The notes beneath the pieces are model-generated. The model saw only the letters and a list, made by a program, of their open reading frames with translations, was not told where the DNA came from and did no database searches. This document shows positions 1 to 8,982 of a DNA stretch of 64,000 bases, piece after piece. Position numbers and translations under genes: made by a program. The stretch comes from Bacteroidales bacterium (GTDB lineage: Bacteria > Bacteroidota > Bacteroidia > Bacteroidales > UBA932): positions 62,001-126,000 of the forward strand of contig JAFZQO010000007.1 of assembly GCA_017620335.1 (NCBI GenBank), given 5' to 3'. Numbering within the stretch: position 1 is the stretch's first letter; every line of letters starts with the position of its first letter.

Positions 1-795
1 TATCATTGGGCGGATTCGACCGCCTGCGCGTTGATGACTATGGATGCCGAGCTCCCCTCCGGGTCCGGAAAGGTTGCGGAGAATGTCCGTATGGAGCTGA
101 CGGACGTGATAGACGGGATACTGGGGTATATAACCTCTTATGAGAATGAACGGATGGTCCCGGCCTATGACGGTGACGTCTCCGATCCGAAAGCGATGCT
201 GGAGCATTACCGCGACGGGGCATTCGGAGTCATCTCGCGCCTGGCGCAGGGAGATGCTGACGAAAGGAAGGCCTACATACTTGAGGATGAGGATTTCACC
301 GACGAACAGAAGGCTGAGTTCCTTGAGTCTTTCCCGCGCTGGGAGTATGAGTTCAGCCTGCAAAAGGTGGATGAGACGGACCGCTACGTGGTGTTCCGCT
401 CAATGGATTATGTCTATATGGGCGGCGCGCACGGCGGCATTACCGGCGCGGGCTGCCTGACCTTCTCGAAGAAGGACGGCAGCCGCGTCGCCGACTTCGT
501 CGACGCCTCCGGCGCCGCCGGGATGCAGCCCCTGCTCATCAAGGGGCTTCTGGATTATTACGCGGAATGCGGATATGAAACCACTTGGGACGAACTGAAG
601 GACGGCCTGTTCATAGAGGACGGCTTCATTCCGCTGCCTTCCTGGCCTCTGTATCCTACGGACAACGGCCTGGGCTTCATATACCAGCAGTACGAAATTG
701 CCAGCTATGCGGAGGGGATGCCCTCTTTCGTCGTACCATACTCCGATATCGAGCCCTTCCTGACCACTGAGGCGCGCAGCCTCCTGGGTCTGTGA
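1..795 (+). CDS. DUF3298 (RsiV/PdaC-like) domain protein, N-terminus cut by window edge
   Basis: The reading frame is open from base 1, so the N-terminus, probably with an export signal, lies outside the window; an internal ATG at 31 is not a convincing start. The visible part matches the DUF3298 pattern: GGAHGG followed by LTFSKKDGSRVADFVD in the middle, and near the C-terminus an aromatic block and an IPY-like segment (EIASYAEGMPSFVVPYSDIEPFL in pieces) that closes the domain. In other bacteria this fold is found in the extracytoplasmic part of anti-sigma factor RsiV and in peptidoglycan deacetylase PdaC; here it is probably a periplasmic or lipid-anchored protein of unknown role. It ends exactly where the convergent neighbour ends (795/796). 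The domain call is fairly sure, the function is not known. Confidence 0.7.
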   Translation, partial: YHWADSTACALMTMDAELPSGSGKVAENVRMELTDVIDGILGYITSYENERMVPAYDGDVSDPKAMLEHYRDGAFGVISRLAQGDADERKAYILEDEDFTDEQKAEFLESFPRWEYEFSLQKVDETDRYVVFRSMDYVYMGGAHGGITGAGCLTFSKKDGSRVADFVDASGAAGMQPLLIKGLLDYYAECGYETTWDELKDGLFIEDGFIPLPSWPLYPTDNGLGFIYQQYEIASYAEGMPSFVVPYSDIEPFLTTEARSLLGL

Positions 796-1308
796 TCAGT
801 TGGCGGATTCTTCCTTGGGCTTTTCAGACTTCGGTGCGCGGTGGAAGTAGTATGTCGCTCTTTCGCTGATACCGAACACTGAGGTGTTGATGGCGGATTC
901 CGGCTGTTTCAGTACCATGTTGTCACCGCTGAGCTCTACATCATAGATGCCCAGCAGGACGATCGCCTTTGCGTTGCCGCCGGCATTGAGACCTTCCTTG
1001 AACTCTATCCGTTTTGCATTCTTGTCGTAACTGAATGTTTCGACGTCAAGGTCGAGATTGTACCATAGTGAAGCAAGGAACGAAGTGTCGAGATTCAGAC
1101 GGCAATAATCCTTTGAGAAATCCGTAGTTGAAGTGTGAGTCGTGGTATTGCCGTTGACGGTTGTCGAAACCTCTACCTCGAGTTTGTCCACCACCCAGAA
1201 TCCATAGGGCGTACCGCTGAAATCCTTGTCCGGGTCGAGGGTTTCGCAGGAAGTGAATATGAAAGCCGCGCAGACGGCGGCAAAAGCCATGCTTAAAAGT
1301 CTCTTCAT
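796..1308 (-). CDS. Small lipoprotein, possibly lipocalin-like
   Basis: 170-residue protein. The start at 1308 was chosen because it gives a clean lipoprotein signal (MKRLLSMAFAAVCAAFIFTSC); an upstream in-frame ATG would add 21 residues without signal character. The mature part begins with an Asp-rich stretch and then alternates short beta-like segments (YGFWVVDKLEVEV, YCRLNLD, TYYFHRA), suggesting a small beta-barrel or sandwich of the lipocalin-like kind common among Bacteroidales lipoproteins. The C-terminus is rich in Lys/Glu/Pro. I do not recognise a precise family. It is divergent from the metalloprotease to its right across a 180-base gap and meets the DUF3298 gene tail to tail with no spacer. 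Confidence 0.65.
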   Translation of the reverse strand: MKRLLSMAFAAVCAAFIFTSCETLDPDKDFSGTPYGFWVVDKLEVEVSTTVNGNTTTHTSTTDFSKDYCRLNLDTSFLASLWYNLDLDVETFSYDKNAKRIEFKEGLNAGGNAKAIVLLGIYDVELSGDNMVLKQPESAINTSVFGISERATYYFHRAPKSEKPKEESAN

Positions 1309-1416
1309 GTCGTAAATGGTTAAATAAACTGACATGCAAAATCTACAAATACCGTGCAAAACCGCACTCATGACTTCTTTAGTTCCTGAGGGTGGTGCTC
1401 CCGGAGATATATCTTC

Positions 1417-1446
1417 TTGTTTTTCGGAGAAAAGTGCTTATATTTA
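1417..1446 (+). promoter_or_regulatory. Putative Bacteroidetes-type promoter of the metalloprotease gene
   Basis: TTG at 1417-1419, 19 bases, then TATATTTA at 1439-1446, one base off TAnnTTTG. It lies 43 bases before the chosen start at 1489. Confidence 0.45.
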
Positions 1447-1488
1447 CAAGACTTGACAGCAAGATCGTTATCTACAAACTTAACAAAC

Positions 1489-3966
1489 ATGAGAAAAGCA
1501 TTTTATTTGATTGCAACCATGCTGCTGGCCATGAGCCTATCGGCAGGTGCGCAGCCTCCGGGAAGGCCCGGAGTGCCGCCCGCAGGCGGTTCCAAGGGTG
1601 AGAACGCCGCACAGGAAAAGGAGAAGGCTCCCGAACTGACTTTCAAGCAGGGACTCTTCGGAGTCGCCCAGAATGAGAAGGACTGGTATTTCGAGATTCC
1701 TGACGAGATTCTCGGCCGCAGGATCCTTGCAGTGACCCGCTACGTCAGTAACACTCCCGGCGCCAGTGAGTATGGCGGTGAAGAGGTGAATGAGGCGATG
1801 GTTTATTGGGAGAAGGCCTCCAACGGCAACCTCCTGCTCCGCGCCGACGTGCTGAGCATCGCGGCCGACGAGGGCGACGATATCGCCAAGGCCGTGAAGG
1901 TGAGTTCTGAGAATCCTATCGTCGCTTCCTTCAAGCCCGAGGAGAAATCCAGCGAGGGCACGACCCGCGTCAAGGTGACGAGCCTCTTCGAGGGCGATAC
2001 CCAGGTGTTCTCTCTGGACAGCCGCTCCAAGCGCTCGTACAATCTCGGCAATGTGCGTGGTGACGCGAGCTTCATCAACAGCATCCGCACCTATCCGATC
2101 AATACCGAGGTGACGGTCACAAAGACATACTCGTTCAATGCCCAGGGCGGAGCTTCCGGCGGCCAGGGCGGCCCCGGCGGCCCCGGCGGCCCCCAGGCCT
2201 CCCGCCCGCTGCCCGCCGGCTCGCAGGCCGGTGTCGTCACGCTGGTCCTCAATACCTCCATGGTCCTCCTCCCGGAGGTGCCCATGCAGCAGCGCTACTT
2301 CGACCCGCGCGTCGGATATTTCGCAGACGGCTACAGCAAGTTCACCGATGACCAGCAGGAGGTCGAGACCGTCAGCTTCATCACCCGCTGGCGCCTCGAG
2401 GCCCGTCCCGAGGACATCGAGAAGCAGAAGAGGGGAGAGCTCGTGGAGCCTATCAAGCCCATCGTCTATTACATCGACCCCGCTACGCCCAAGCAGTGGC
2501 GCCCGTACCTCATCGCCGGCGTCAACGACTGGCAGGCCGCCTTCGAGCAGGCCGGCTGGAAGAACGCCATCCACGCCGAGGAGTGGCCTGAGGACAATCC
2601 CGACATGAGCCTCGAGGACGCCCGCTTCTCCGTGATCCGCTACCTGGCTTCGCCTACGGCCAACGCCTATGGTCCGAACGTCCACGACCCTCGCTCCGGC
2701 GAGATCATCGAGAGCCACATCGGCTGGTATCATAACGTCATGACTTTGGTGCACGACTGGTACCAGGTACAGGCCGGCGCCGTCGATCCGCGCGCCCGCA
2801 AGATCAAGTATGACGACGAACTGATGGGCGACCTCATCCGCTTCGTCTCCTCGCACGAGGTCGGCCATACCCTCGGCCTCCGCCACAACATGGGATCCAG
2901 CAGCCAGACCCCCGTCGAACTGCTCCGTGACAAGGCATGGGTGGAGGAGCACGGCCACACCGTCAGCATCATGGACTACGCGCGCTTCAACTACGTGGCC
3001 CAGCCGGAGGACAACATCACCAAGGCCGGCCTCTATCCGCGCATCAACGATTACGACAAGTGGGCCATCGAATTCGGCTATAAGCCGACGTATTTCAAGA
3101 CTCCGAAGGAGGACCATCTCTACTGGAACAAGGTCATCATCGAGCGCCTTGCCGAGAACCCGCGCCTGTGGTTCGGCGGCGAGGGCCGTGACAACGACCC
3201 GCGCGCCCTCACCGAGGACCTTGGTGACGACGCCGTTGCCGCCAGCAACTACGGTATCCTCAACCTCAAGCGCACCATTGGACAGATTCCCGCTTGGAAC
3301 GTCGAGGAAGCTGACATGTACACCAATGTCAGCCGAATGTACAGCGCCGTTGTCAGCCAGTTCAACCGCTACCTCGGACACGTCTCCGCCAATATCGGAG
3401 GCCGCTTCATCACCAACCACAGCATCGAGCAGCCCGACCAGGTCAAGTACGCCCCCGTGCCGAAGGACAGGCAGAAGAACGCCCTGAACTTCCTCAACGA
3501 GCAGCTGTTCAACAAGCCGACGTGGCTTGTGGACGTCCCGTACATCTTCGACATCACCGACTCGCCGGACAACAACCTCTACACCCTCGTCAACGCCGTG
3601 GTCAGCTCGTCCAACCTCCTCAGCGTCGCCAAGCTGAACCGCCTCGCCCAGTTCGCCCAGTACGATCCCACCGCCTACAAGCCGGAGGAGTACCTCTCCG
3701 ACCTTACCGGCATGATCTTCTCCGAGCTTGACAAGGGCCGTGCGGTCGACAGCTACCGCCGCTACCTGCAGCGCCGCTTCGTCACCTCCGCCATCGAGGT
3801 CGTGAACAGCACTAACGCCGCGACTTCCGACGCCCGCGCCATGCTGATCGCCACGCTCACCGACCTGCAGAAGAAGGCCGCCAAGGCCAAATCTTCAGAC
3901 TCCCTGACCAAGGCCCACTGGCAGGCCATCTCGATGCAGATTACCGATGCCCTGAAGCTCAAGTAA
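1489..3966 (+). CDS. Secreted zinc-dependent metalloprotease (DUF5117/DUF5118 type)
   Basis: 825 residues. The start at 1489 gives a standard signal peptide (MRKAFYLIATMLLAMSLSAGA); an upstream in-frame ATG at 1417 lies inside the likely promoter. The catalytic motif HEVGHTLGLRHN begins at about residue 456 and has the HExxHxxGxxH form of metzincin-like zinc peptidases; SIMDYARFNY about 40 residues on resembles a Met-turn. The large N-terminal region preceding the catalytic domain matches the DUF5118/DUF5117 architecture known from Bacteroidetes outer-membrane or secreted proteins. A low-complexity Gly/Pro/Gln insert (GGQGGPGGPGGPQ) at about residues 220-240 is unusual. The gene stands alone between its own promoter and a strong terminator. 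Substrate unknown; family call is firm. Confidence 0.9.
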   Translation: MRKAFYLIATMLLAMSLSAGAQPPGRPGVPPAGGSKGENAAQEKEKAPELTFKQGLFGVAQNEKDWYFEIPDEILGRRILAVTRYVSNTPGASEYGGEEVNEAMVYWEKASNGNLLLRADVLSIAADEGDDIAKAVKVSSENPIVASFKPEEKSSEGTTRVKVTSLFEGDTQVFSLDSRSKRSYNLGNVRGDASFINSIRTYPINTEVTVTKTYSFNAQGGASGGQGGPGGPGGPQASRPLPAGSQAGVVTLVLNTSMVLLPEVPMQQRYFDPRVGYFADGYSKFTDDQQEVETVSFITRWRLEARPEDIEKQKRGELVEPIKPIVYYIDPATPKQWRPYLIAGVNDWQAAFEQAGWKNAIHAEEWPEDNPDMSLEDARFSVIRYLASPTANAYGPNVHDPRSGEIIESHIGWYHNVMTLVHDWYQVQAGAVDPRARKIKYDDELMGDLIRFVSSHEVGHTLGLRHNMGSSSQTPVELLRDKAWVEEHGHTVSIMDYARFNYVAQPEDNITKAGLYPRINDYDKWAIEFGYKPTYFKTPKEDHLYWNKVIIERLAENPRLWFGGEGRDNDPRALTEDLGDDAVAASNYGILNLKRTIGQIPAWNVEEADMYTNVSRMYSAVVSQFNRYLGHVSANIGGRFITNHSIEQPDQVKYAPVPKDRQKNALNFLNEQLFNKPTWLVDVPYIFDITDSPDNNLYTLVNAVVSSSNLLSVAKLNRLAQFAQYDPTAYKPEEYLSDLTGMIFSELDKGRAVDSYRRYLQRRFVTSAIEVVNSTNAATSDARAMLIATLTDLQKKAAKAKSSDSLTKAHWQAISMQITDALKLK

Positions 3967-3983
3967 TTTCCGTCGATACCATG

Positions 3984-4016
3984 ATGCCCCGCGGCATTCG
4001 CTGCGGGGCATTTTTA
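3984..4016 (+). terminator. Rho-independent terminator after the metalloprotease gene
   Basis: Perfect 9-bp stem ATGCCCCGC (3984-3992) / GCGGGGCAT (4003-4011) with a 10-base loop followed by a T tract; 17 bases after the stop codon. Confidence 0.85.
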
Positions 4017-4047
4017 ATTGATAATCCAACTCAGAACAGTTAACACT

Positions 4048-4686
4048 ATGAAAAAGAGCATTATCGCAGTCCTGGCAGCAGGGCTGGTCGCAGCCGCAGG
4101 CTGCGCGAACGGCGGCGCCGCCAGGGCGCAGGACGGGGCAGGGGACGGCAACGCCGTCATCGAGGCCATCATGGCCAGGCGCTCCATCCGCCAGTACAAG
4201 GACACCCCCGTCGAGAGGGAGAAACTGCAGCTCATCGCCGAATGCGGCGTGAACGCCCCCAACGGAATGAACGCACAGGCTTGGGAAGTGTGCATCATCG
4301 ACAGCAAGGAATGGATCGACGGCGTCAACGAAATCTACAAGGCCGCGAACCCGCAGGCGGCCTCGCGTCCCGGCTTCAGGAACATGTTCGTGAACGCTCC
4401 GGCGGTGATTGCAGTCGCCGCTCCTGACGACACCTACAACGGCGTCAACGCCGGCCTCCTCGGCGAAAACGTCATGCTTGCCGCACAGTCCCTCGGCCTC
4501 GGCACATGCTGCCTCGGAGGTCCTCTCCGCTTCCTTCAATCCTCCCCGGAAGCGGCTCCCTACATGGCAAAACTCGGCATAAATCCTGACTACAAAATCC
4601 TCTACCTGATCGCGGTCGGTTACCCCGACGAAACACCCGCCGCAAAGCCCCGCGACCTCTCCAAAATCCGCTTTTTAGGGGATTAA
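4048..4686 (+). CDS. Nitroreductase-family lipoprotein
   Basis: 212 residues. The start at 4048 gives a lipoprotein signal (MKKSIIAVLAAGLVAAAGC). After it comes a typical nitroreductase N-terminus: MARRSIRQYKDTPVEREKLQ, then NAPNGMNAQAWE, which in this FMN-dependent family contributes to flavin phosphate and ring binding, and near the C-terminus the LGLGTCCLGG segment. The family reduces nitro, quinone or other electrophilic groups with NAD(P)H using FMN. The signal peptide is uncommon for the cytoplasmic members but secreted nitroreductase-like lipoproteins do occur in Bacteroidales. It follows the metalloprotease terminator by about 30 bases, so it probably has its own promoter, which I could not identify. 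Substrate unknown. Confidence 0.85.
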   Translation: MKKSIIAVLAAGLVAAAGCANGGAARAQDGAGDGNAVIEAIMARRSIRQYKDTPVEREKLQLIAECGVNAPNGMNAQAWEVCIIDSKEWIDGVNEIYKAANPQAASRPGFRNMFVNAPAVIAVAAPDDTYNGVNAGLLGENVMLAAQSLGLGTCCLGGPLRFLQSSPEAAPYMAKLGINPDYKILYLIAVGYPDETPAAKPRDLSKIRFLGD

Positions 4687-4846
4687 CATTTTTGTTATCA
4701 AAATAAACAACATTGTTTCTTCTGCTGATACTCAATCACGCAGGAGAAATTTTGTTTAATACCGTGCTTTGTGAAGGAGGATGTAGCCGATAGATAAAAA
4801 AAGAGTGCATTTTGTTGGCTTTTGAAGGAAAAATAGAGGGCATTCA

Positions 4847-5025
4847 GGAGCCGTTACAGGCCTCCGGCTGCTTTTACCCGGGCTAGGGTCCGCGGAGCGC
4901 GAAGCGCAGTTCAGCGGATAGCAACCGGAGGCCTGTAGCGGCTCCGATTGCTTCTGCCATGGTCAGGGTTTGTGGTGCGCGAAGCGCGGTACAGCGGATA
5001 GCAGCCGGGGGCCTGTAGCGGCTCC
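4847..5025. repeat. Intergenic 80-base tandem repeat with 25-base inverted arm
   Basis: Two consecutive 80-base units, 4866-4945 and 4946-5025, share most positions; the last 49 bases of each (4897-4945 and 4977-5025) differ only at a few sites, and both contain GCGCGAAGCGC and end CTGTAGCGGCTCC. A 25-base stretch at 4847-4871 is the near-perfect reverse complement of 4921-4945, so the block can fold into large alternative hairpins. The rest of the 4687-5053 gap is AT-rich and shows no gene. Resembles REP/BIME-type intergenic elements. Confidence 0.85.
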
Positions 5026-5053
5026 AATGATGGTGGGCCTGAAAGCGGCGGGG

Positions 5054-6943
5054 CTACTGCTTCCGAATCAGGACGCAGGCGCCGCCACCGGGAGCGAGGG
5101 GGAGGGTGAGGGTCGACTTGCGGGTCACCTCGAGGGTCTCGGAACGGGTGGGCTCGCGGTTGGTGCGGAAGTCGGCGCCGGGCGCATCGGTGCTGACCGT
5201 CGCCGTCCAACTGCCTTTCGGCAGGAAAGACAGCGGGACGGACAGCGTCCGCCCGGACTCGTCCGTCGCTGCCGCCACCAGATAGTCGCCGTCGGCGTTC
5301 TGCCGCATCATCACGATGTAAGAGCCAATCTCCCCGGCGAGGGTCCGGCTTTCCCGCCATGGCTGCTTTTCGGCGGAAAGGAACTCCAGAAGCACGGGGT
5401 ACTTGCGGTAGTACTCCGGGATGTCGGGGATGACTGTCGCCCCGGACCATGTGATCATAGTGCGGGCGATCTCACCCGTGGCGGTGGAGGGGACCTCCTG
5501 GTTGTTGTCCTTGCGGGTAGTACGGCCCTGATGGAGCTCCATGAAGCCGTTGTTCATGTCCACCGGCCCGGCGACCATGTTGACGAAAACAGAGGTGACG
5601 AAGGTCTTGGGCTGGAAGATCTGGTGGCCGTCCAGCTGCGCCTTGCAGTATTCGCGGGTGACCGCGTTGGGCCAGGTGCGCATCTGTCCGAAGGGATGCA
5701 CCGGATAGTCATGATAGTCCACCAGCAGGTGGTGCTTGGCACATAAAGCGGTGATTTCCTGCGTCTTGCGGTTTTTCTCCAGCGGCATGCCGTTCATGAA
5801 GCCGTACTTCACGCCCGCCGCGCCCCACTGCTCGTACTGTGCGAGCGTCTCCTCTATGGGATAGCGCGTGCCTGCGACGTCATTGAGATACAGCCAGACG
5901 CCCACGCCGCGCTCGCGGCCGTAGGCGATGATGCGCTGCACGTCGCGGGCCTTGTCGCCCTTGACCGGGTCAGAGTCTGCGGAGAACTCCGGCCCGTACC
6001 AGTTGGCGTCCAGCACGAGATGGCTGAAGCCCTGCTCCGCGGCAAAATCTATCATCCTCGTCCACGAGTCGTAGTTCATCCCGTAATGGAAATCCTCCCA
6101 GACCGCCCCGTCGATGCGCCAGTCCCAGAGCGCCACGCCGGGCTTTACCCAGCTGAAATCCCCCTCCGGCTCCGGGTTTAGGAGCTCCAGAAGGTGCGAG
6201 TCAACCAGGCCTCCGGGCGTATCCGCGCACATTATGACGCGCCATGCGGAGGTGAAGGGGGAGGATGCGGAGATGCGCTCGGGGATGAGTTCGAAGGCGG
6301 TGGAACCGGCCGCGGAGCGGAGCCGCATGGGCCACCCTTCGGGGGTCAGCGCGGCCTCGTGGACCGCCAGGAAGCGGTCCTCCGCGGCTTTGACGGTCAT
6401 CAGCGGAAGCCTTTCGTCGTCGGATTCGCTGAGCTTCTCGGGACCGATGTTGTGCCTTTCGCCGTTGTAGAACCACGCCGTGTAGTCCCCGGCGAAGTTG
6501 AATTCCGCCTTCTCGCTCATCTCCCCGGCGGGGAGGCCGGCGAAGCGGAATGCCGCCCCGTCGTCATACACGCGCACCTGCAGCGTCACTTCGCCGAGGC
6601 CGGCGAACCTTACGGTGAAGTCCCGGCCGTTGTAGCGGTCGGGGACCACGGCGCGCTTGCCCCACAGGGGCCGCCACTCCTGCCTGATGCGGACCTTCTT
6701 GTGCCCCCTGGAGTCCAGGCTCAGAGCCTGCGGGGCTGCGTCCGCGCCGGCTGCGAACCCGATCTCGGACCATTCTATCGTCGTCTTCCAGTCGTTGGAC
6801 AGTCTGTAGACGATGCGGCCTTCGGGGGAGATGTCTACCGAGAAGACGATGCTCCGGTCGGGGGATTTGACTTCGACGGGCTTTGCTGCCAAACCATTGG
6901 CAAAGGAAGCTAACGCAAGGATTGTCAATAATATATATCTCAT
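5054..6943 (-). CDS. GH97 glycoside hydrolase, secreted
   Basis: 629 residues with a signal peptide (MRYILLTILALASFANGLAA). The N-terminal beta-sandwich starts at VKSPDRSIVFSVDIS and includes NDWKTTIEWSEIGF, typical of GH97; the TIM barrel contains AVWEDFHYGMNYDSW, HLVLDANWYG, AAGVKYGFMNG, DYHDYPVHPFGQMRTWPN and NNGFMEL. GH97 enzymes (SusB is the best known) are calcium-dependent alpha-glucosidases or alpha-galactosidases; the KYGFM version at the position where retaining members carry an Asp nucleophile points to another subgroup, so I do not assign the linkage. It is the last gene of a leftward operon with an aminotransferase, DUF3737 and MATE genes, with 22 bases to the gene upstream. No SusC/SusD genes are near. 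Confidence 0.9.
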   Translation of the reverse strand: MRYILLTILALASFANGLAAKPVEVKSPDRSIVFSVDISPEGRIVYRLSNDWKTTIEWSEIGFAAGADAAPQALSLDSRGHKKVRIRQEWRPLWGKRAVVPDRYNGRDFTVRFAGLGEVTLQVRVYDDGAAFRFAGLPAGEMSEKAEFNFAGDYTAWFYNGERHNIGPEKLSESDDERLPLMTVKAAEDRFLAVHEAALTPEGWPMRLRSAAGSTAFELIPERISASSPFTSAWRVIMCADTPGGLVDSHLLELLNPEPEGDFSWVKPGVALWDWRIDGAVWEDFHYGMNYDSWTRMIDFAAEQGFSHLVLDANWYGPEFSADSDPVKGDKARDVQRIIAYGRERGVGVWLYLNDVAGTRYPIEETLAQYEQWGAAGVKYGFMNGMPLEKNRKTQEITALCAKHHLLVDYHDYPVHPFGQMRTWPNAVTREYCKAQLDGHQIFQPKTFVTSVFVNMVAGPVDMNNGFMELHQGRTTRKDNNQEVPSTATGEIARTMITWSGATVIPDIPEYYRKYPVLLEFLSAEKQPWRESRTLAGEIGSYIVMMRQNADGDYLVAAATDESGRTLSVPLSFLPKGSWTATVSTDAPGADFRTNREPTRSETLEVTRKSTLTLPLAPGGGACVLIRKQ

Positions 6944-6965
6944 GACTTCAATCTTTGTTTGAGAT

Positions 6966-8132
6966 TCATTTGGAGAAGGTTGCCAGACCGCGGACGACGC
7001 GGTCGAGGCCTTCGGCCAGAAGGCTGCGCGGCGTGGCGAGGTTGATGCGTATGAATCCTTCGGTGCCGTACATCGTGCCTGCGTTCACCCAAACCTTGTA
7101 GTCCCTCAGCAGAGTCTCCACGATCTTCTCCGAAGGGACGCCGAGGCTGCTGACATCCACCCACGGGAGATAGGTTCCCTCGAGCTTGCATACAGGATAG
7201 TCTGGAAGTTTCTCCTTGAGCAGCAGGTAGTTGTCATATATGTATTGATTCAGTTCTTCAAGCCATCCGTCGCTCTCCTCAGAGTAGGCCGCCTCGAGTG
7301 CGACGACCCCGAAGGGGTTCACGTCGCAGAGCTCGTAGACGTTGATGACGCGGTCGATGAGCCTGCGCCACTCAGCATTCGGAGTGACGATGTTCGCTAT
7401 GTGCAGCCCGGCGATGTTGAAGCTCTTGCTGGGGGAGCAGAGGGTGACGCAGTTGGCCTGGTCTTCCGGCGACACGGAGGCGAAGGGGGTGTAATGGTAT
7501 CCGGGCATTACGATCTCGCAGTGGATCTCGTCGCTGACGACGGCGACACCGTGGCGCCGGGCGATGTCGCCGACCCGCGCGAGTTCCGCGCGGGTCCAGA
7601 CCCGCCCGGCGGGGTTGTGCGGATTGCACAGCAGCAGCAGCGTGGCCTTGGGATCCGCGCAGGCGCGCTCCAAGCCGTCGAAGTCGAAACTGTACGTGCC
7701 GTCATGGTAGATGAGGGGCACGTCGAGGATTTCGGAGCCGCTGTTGCGCACGGAGGAGAAAAAGCAGTTGTATACCGGCGACTGTATTATAACCTTCTCT
7801 CCGGGCCTGGAAAGGGCCTTTACGACGACGGAGAGGGCCGGGACGACGCCGGTGGTGTACAGGATCCAGTCCTTTTCCATGTTCCAGCCGTGGCGGCGGG
7901 AGAACCAGCGGCGGACGGCTTCGTAGTAGCTGTCAGGCACGGTGACATAGCCGAATACCCCGTGCTCCATCCTTTTCCGTAGGGCGTCCATGATGAAGGG
8001 GGCGGCCTTGAAGTCCATGTCGGCCACCCAGAGGGGGATCATGCCGTCCGTGTCCGCCTCGAAGGGCGGACGGGCGTCCCACTTGACCGCGGAGGTGCCG
8101 CGCCGGGGGATGATGGTGTCGAAATCGTACAT
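6966..8132 (-). CDS. PatB/MalY-type PLP aminotransferase, probable cystathionine beta-lyase
   Basis: 388 residues, fold-type I PLP enzyme. The N-terminus (YDFDTIIPRRGTSAVKWD, then IPLWVADMDF) is the hallmark of the MalY/PatB family of C-S lyases. Other landmarks are YTTGVVPALSVVVKA, NPHNPAGRVW, VVSDEIHCEIV and CSPSKSFNIAGLH, in which the Lys forms the PLP Schiff base. Family members split cystathionine or cysteine conjugates to a thiol, pyruvate and ammonia. The gene starts 4 bases after the DUF3737 gene in the same operon. Length is normal for the family. The specific substrate is inferred only from the family. Confidence 0.88.
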   Translation of the reverse strand: MYDFDTIIPRRGTSAVKWDARPPFEADTDGMIPLWVADMDFKAAPFIMDALRKRMEHGVFGYVTVPDSYYEAVRRWFSRRHGWNMEKDWILYTTGVVPALSVVVKALSRPGEKVIIQSPVYNCFFSSVRNSGSEILDVPLIYHDGTYSFDFDGLERACADPKATLLLLCNPHNPAGRVWTRAELARVGDIARRHGVAVVSDEIHCEIVMPGYHYTPFASVSPEDQANCVTLCSPSKSFNIAGLHIANIVTPNAEWRRLIDRVINVYELCDVNPFGVVALEAAYSEESDGWLEELNQYIYDNYLLLKEKLPDYPVCKLEGTYLPWVDVSSLGVPSEKIVETLLRDYKVWVNAGTMYGTEGFIRINLATPRSLLAEGLDRVVRGLATFSK

Positions 8133-8136
8133 ATGC

Positions 8137-8979
8137 TTATCCGATTGTTATTTCACAGTTTCCGGGGGCCTTGATGTTGGCGTCGATGATGACTTCGCCG
8201 CAGCTCCCGGCTTTGATAAACCCCGTCCTGGGGTTCTTGATGGAAGGGACGCGACCCTTGACGGTCGCCCTGACGTCGCTGTATTCGAAGGCGAGCTCCG
8301 CGTCATCCGCGAAGGTGCAGTCCTCCAGGACGAGGCCTTCGGCGTAGCAGAGCGGCTGGCCGCCGCCTATGTGGCAGCGCACCAGCCTCAGGCCGCGCGA
8401 ATGCCAGCCGAGGTACTCCCCATCGATGACGGAGTCGTACACGGTTACGTTCTCCGTTTCCCAGAAGGCGTCCTTGGTGTTGAGGATGGAATTCCGTATT
8501 ACGACGTCCTTGGCCCATTGGAAGGAATAGTTGCCGTTGAGGTGGAAATTGTCGATCTCCACGTCGTTGCAATGCATGAAGATGTAATCCGCCTGCTCGG
8601 CCCGCACGTCCTCGAGGGTGACGTGGCGGCAGCTCCAGAAGGTCTCCGCCGCCTGGCTGAAAACCACGCGGCGCAGCGTCAGCCTGTCCATCTCGCGGAA
8701 CATCTTTGGTGCGTCCACGACGCAGTCCTCCATCAGCAGGTCGCGCGAGTACCAGAGGGCCGCGCGTGCCCCGGGCGTGAAGAGGCAGTCCCTGACGTCG
8801 AAGCGGTCGCAGCACCACAGGGGGTACTTTCCCTCGAAGCGGCAGCGCACGGCGCGTATGTCCGAGGTCTCCTTGAGGGACGATTCCCCAGCGTGGATCA
8901 CAACGTTCTCGAGCCTCAGCCCGTGTGCGCAGTATAGCGGCCTCTCGCCGCCGAATTCCTTGTCCTTGATCGTTTTCAT
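8137..8979 (-). CDS. DUF3737 family protein (right-handed beta-helix)
   Basis: 280 residues without a signal peptide. The N-terminus MKTIKDKEFGGERPLYCAHG and the serially repeated short strands (DVRDCLF, TLRRVVFSQAAETFWSC, EIDNFHLNG, VIRNSIL, VYDSVIDGEYLGW, LVRCHIGGGQPLCYAEG) are characteristic of DUF3737, predicted to form a parallel beta-helix and probably cytoplasmic. Function is unknown for the family. It lies 3 bases after the MATE gene and 4 before the PatB-like gene; from memory DUF3737 and C-S lyase-type aminotransferases are found together in other Bacteroidales, which would suggest a linked role. Confidence 0.85.
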   Translation of the reverse strand: MKTIKDKEFGGERPLYCAHGLRLENVVIHAGESSLKETSDIRAVRCRFEGKYPLWCCDRFDVRDCLFTPGARAALWYSRDLLMEDCVVDAPKMFREMDRLTLRRVVFSQAAETFWSCRHVTLEDVRAEQADYIFMHCNDVEIDNFHLNGNYSFQWAKDVVIRNSILNTKDAFWETENVTVYDSVIDGEYLGWHSRGLRLVRCHIGGGQPLCYAEGLVLEDCTFADDAELAFEYSDVRATVKGRVPSIKNPRTGFIKAGSCGEVIIDANIKAPGNCEITIG

Positions 8980-8982
8980 GGT

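Noticed and set aside
1537..3420. Long open frame (627 codons) antisense to the metalloprotease gene
   Set aside because: Composition is a shadow of a GC-rich gene (Val/Gly/Leu/Asp-rich, no domain); the plus strand has signal peptide and HExxH motif.
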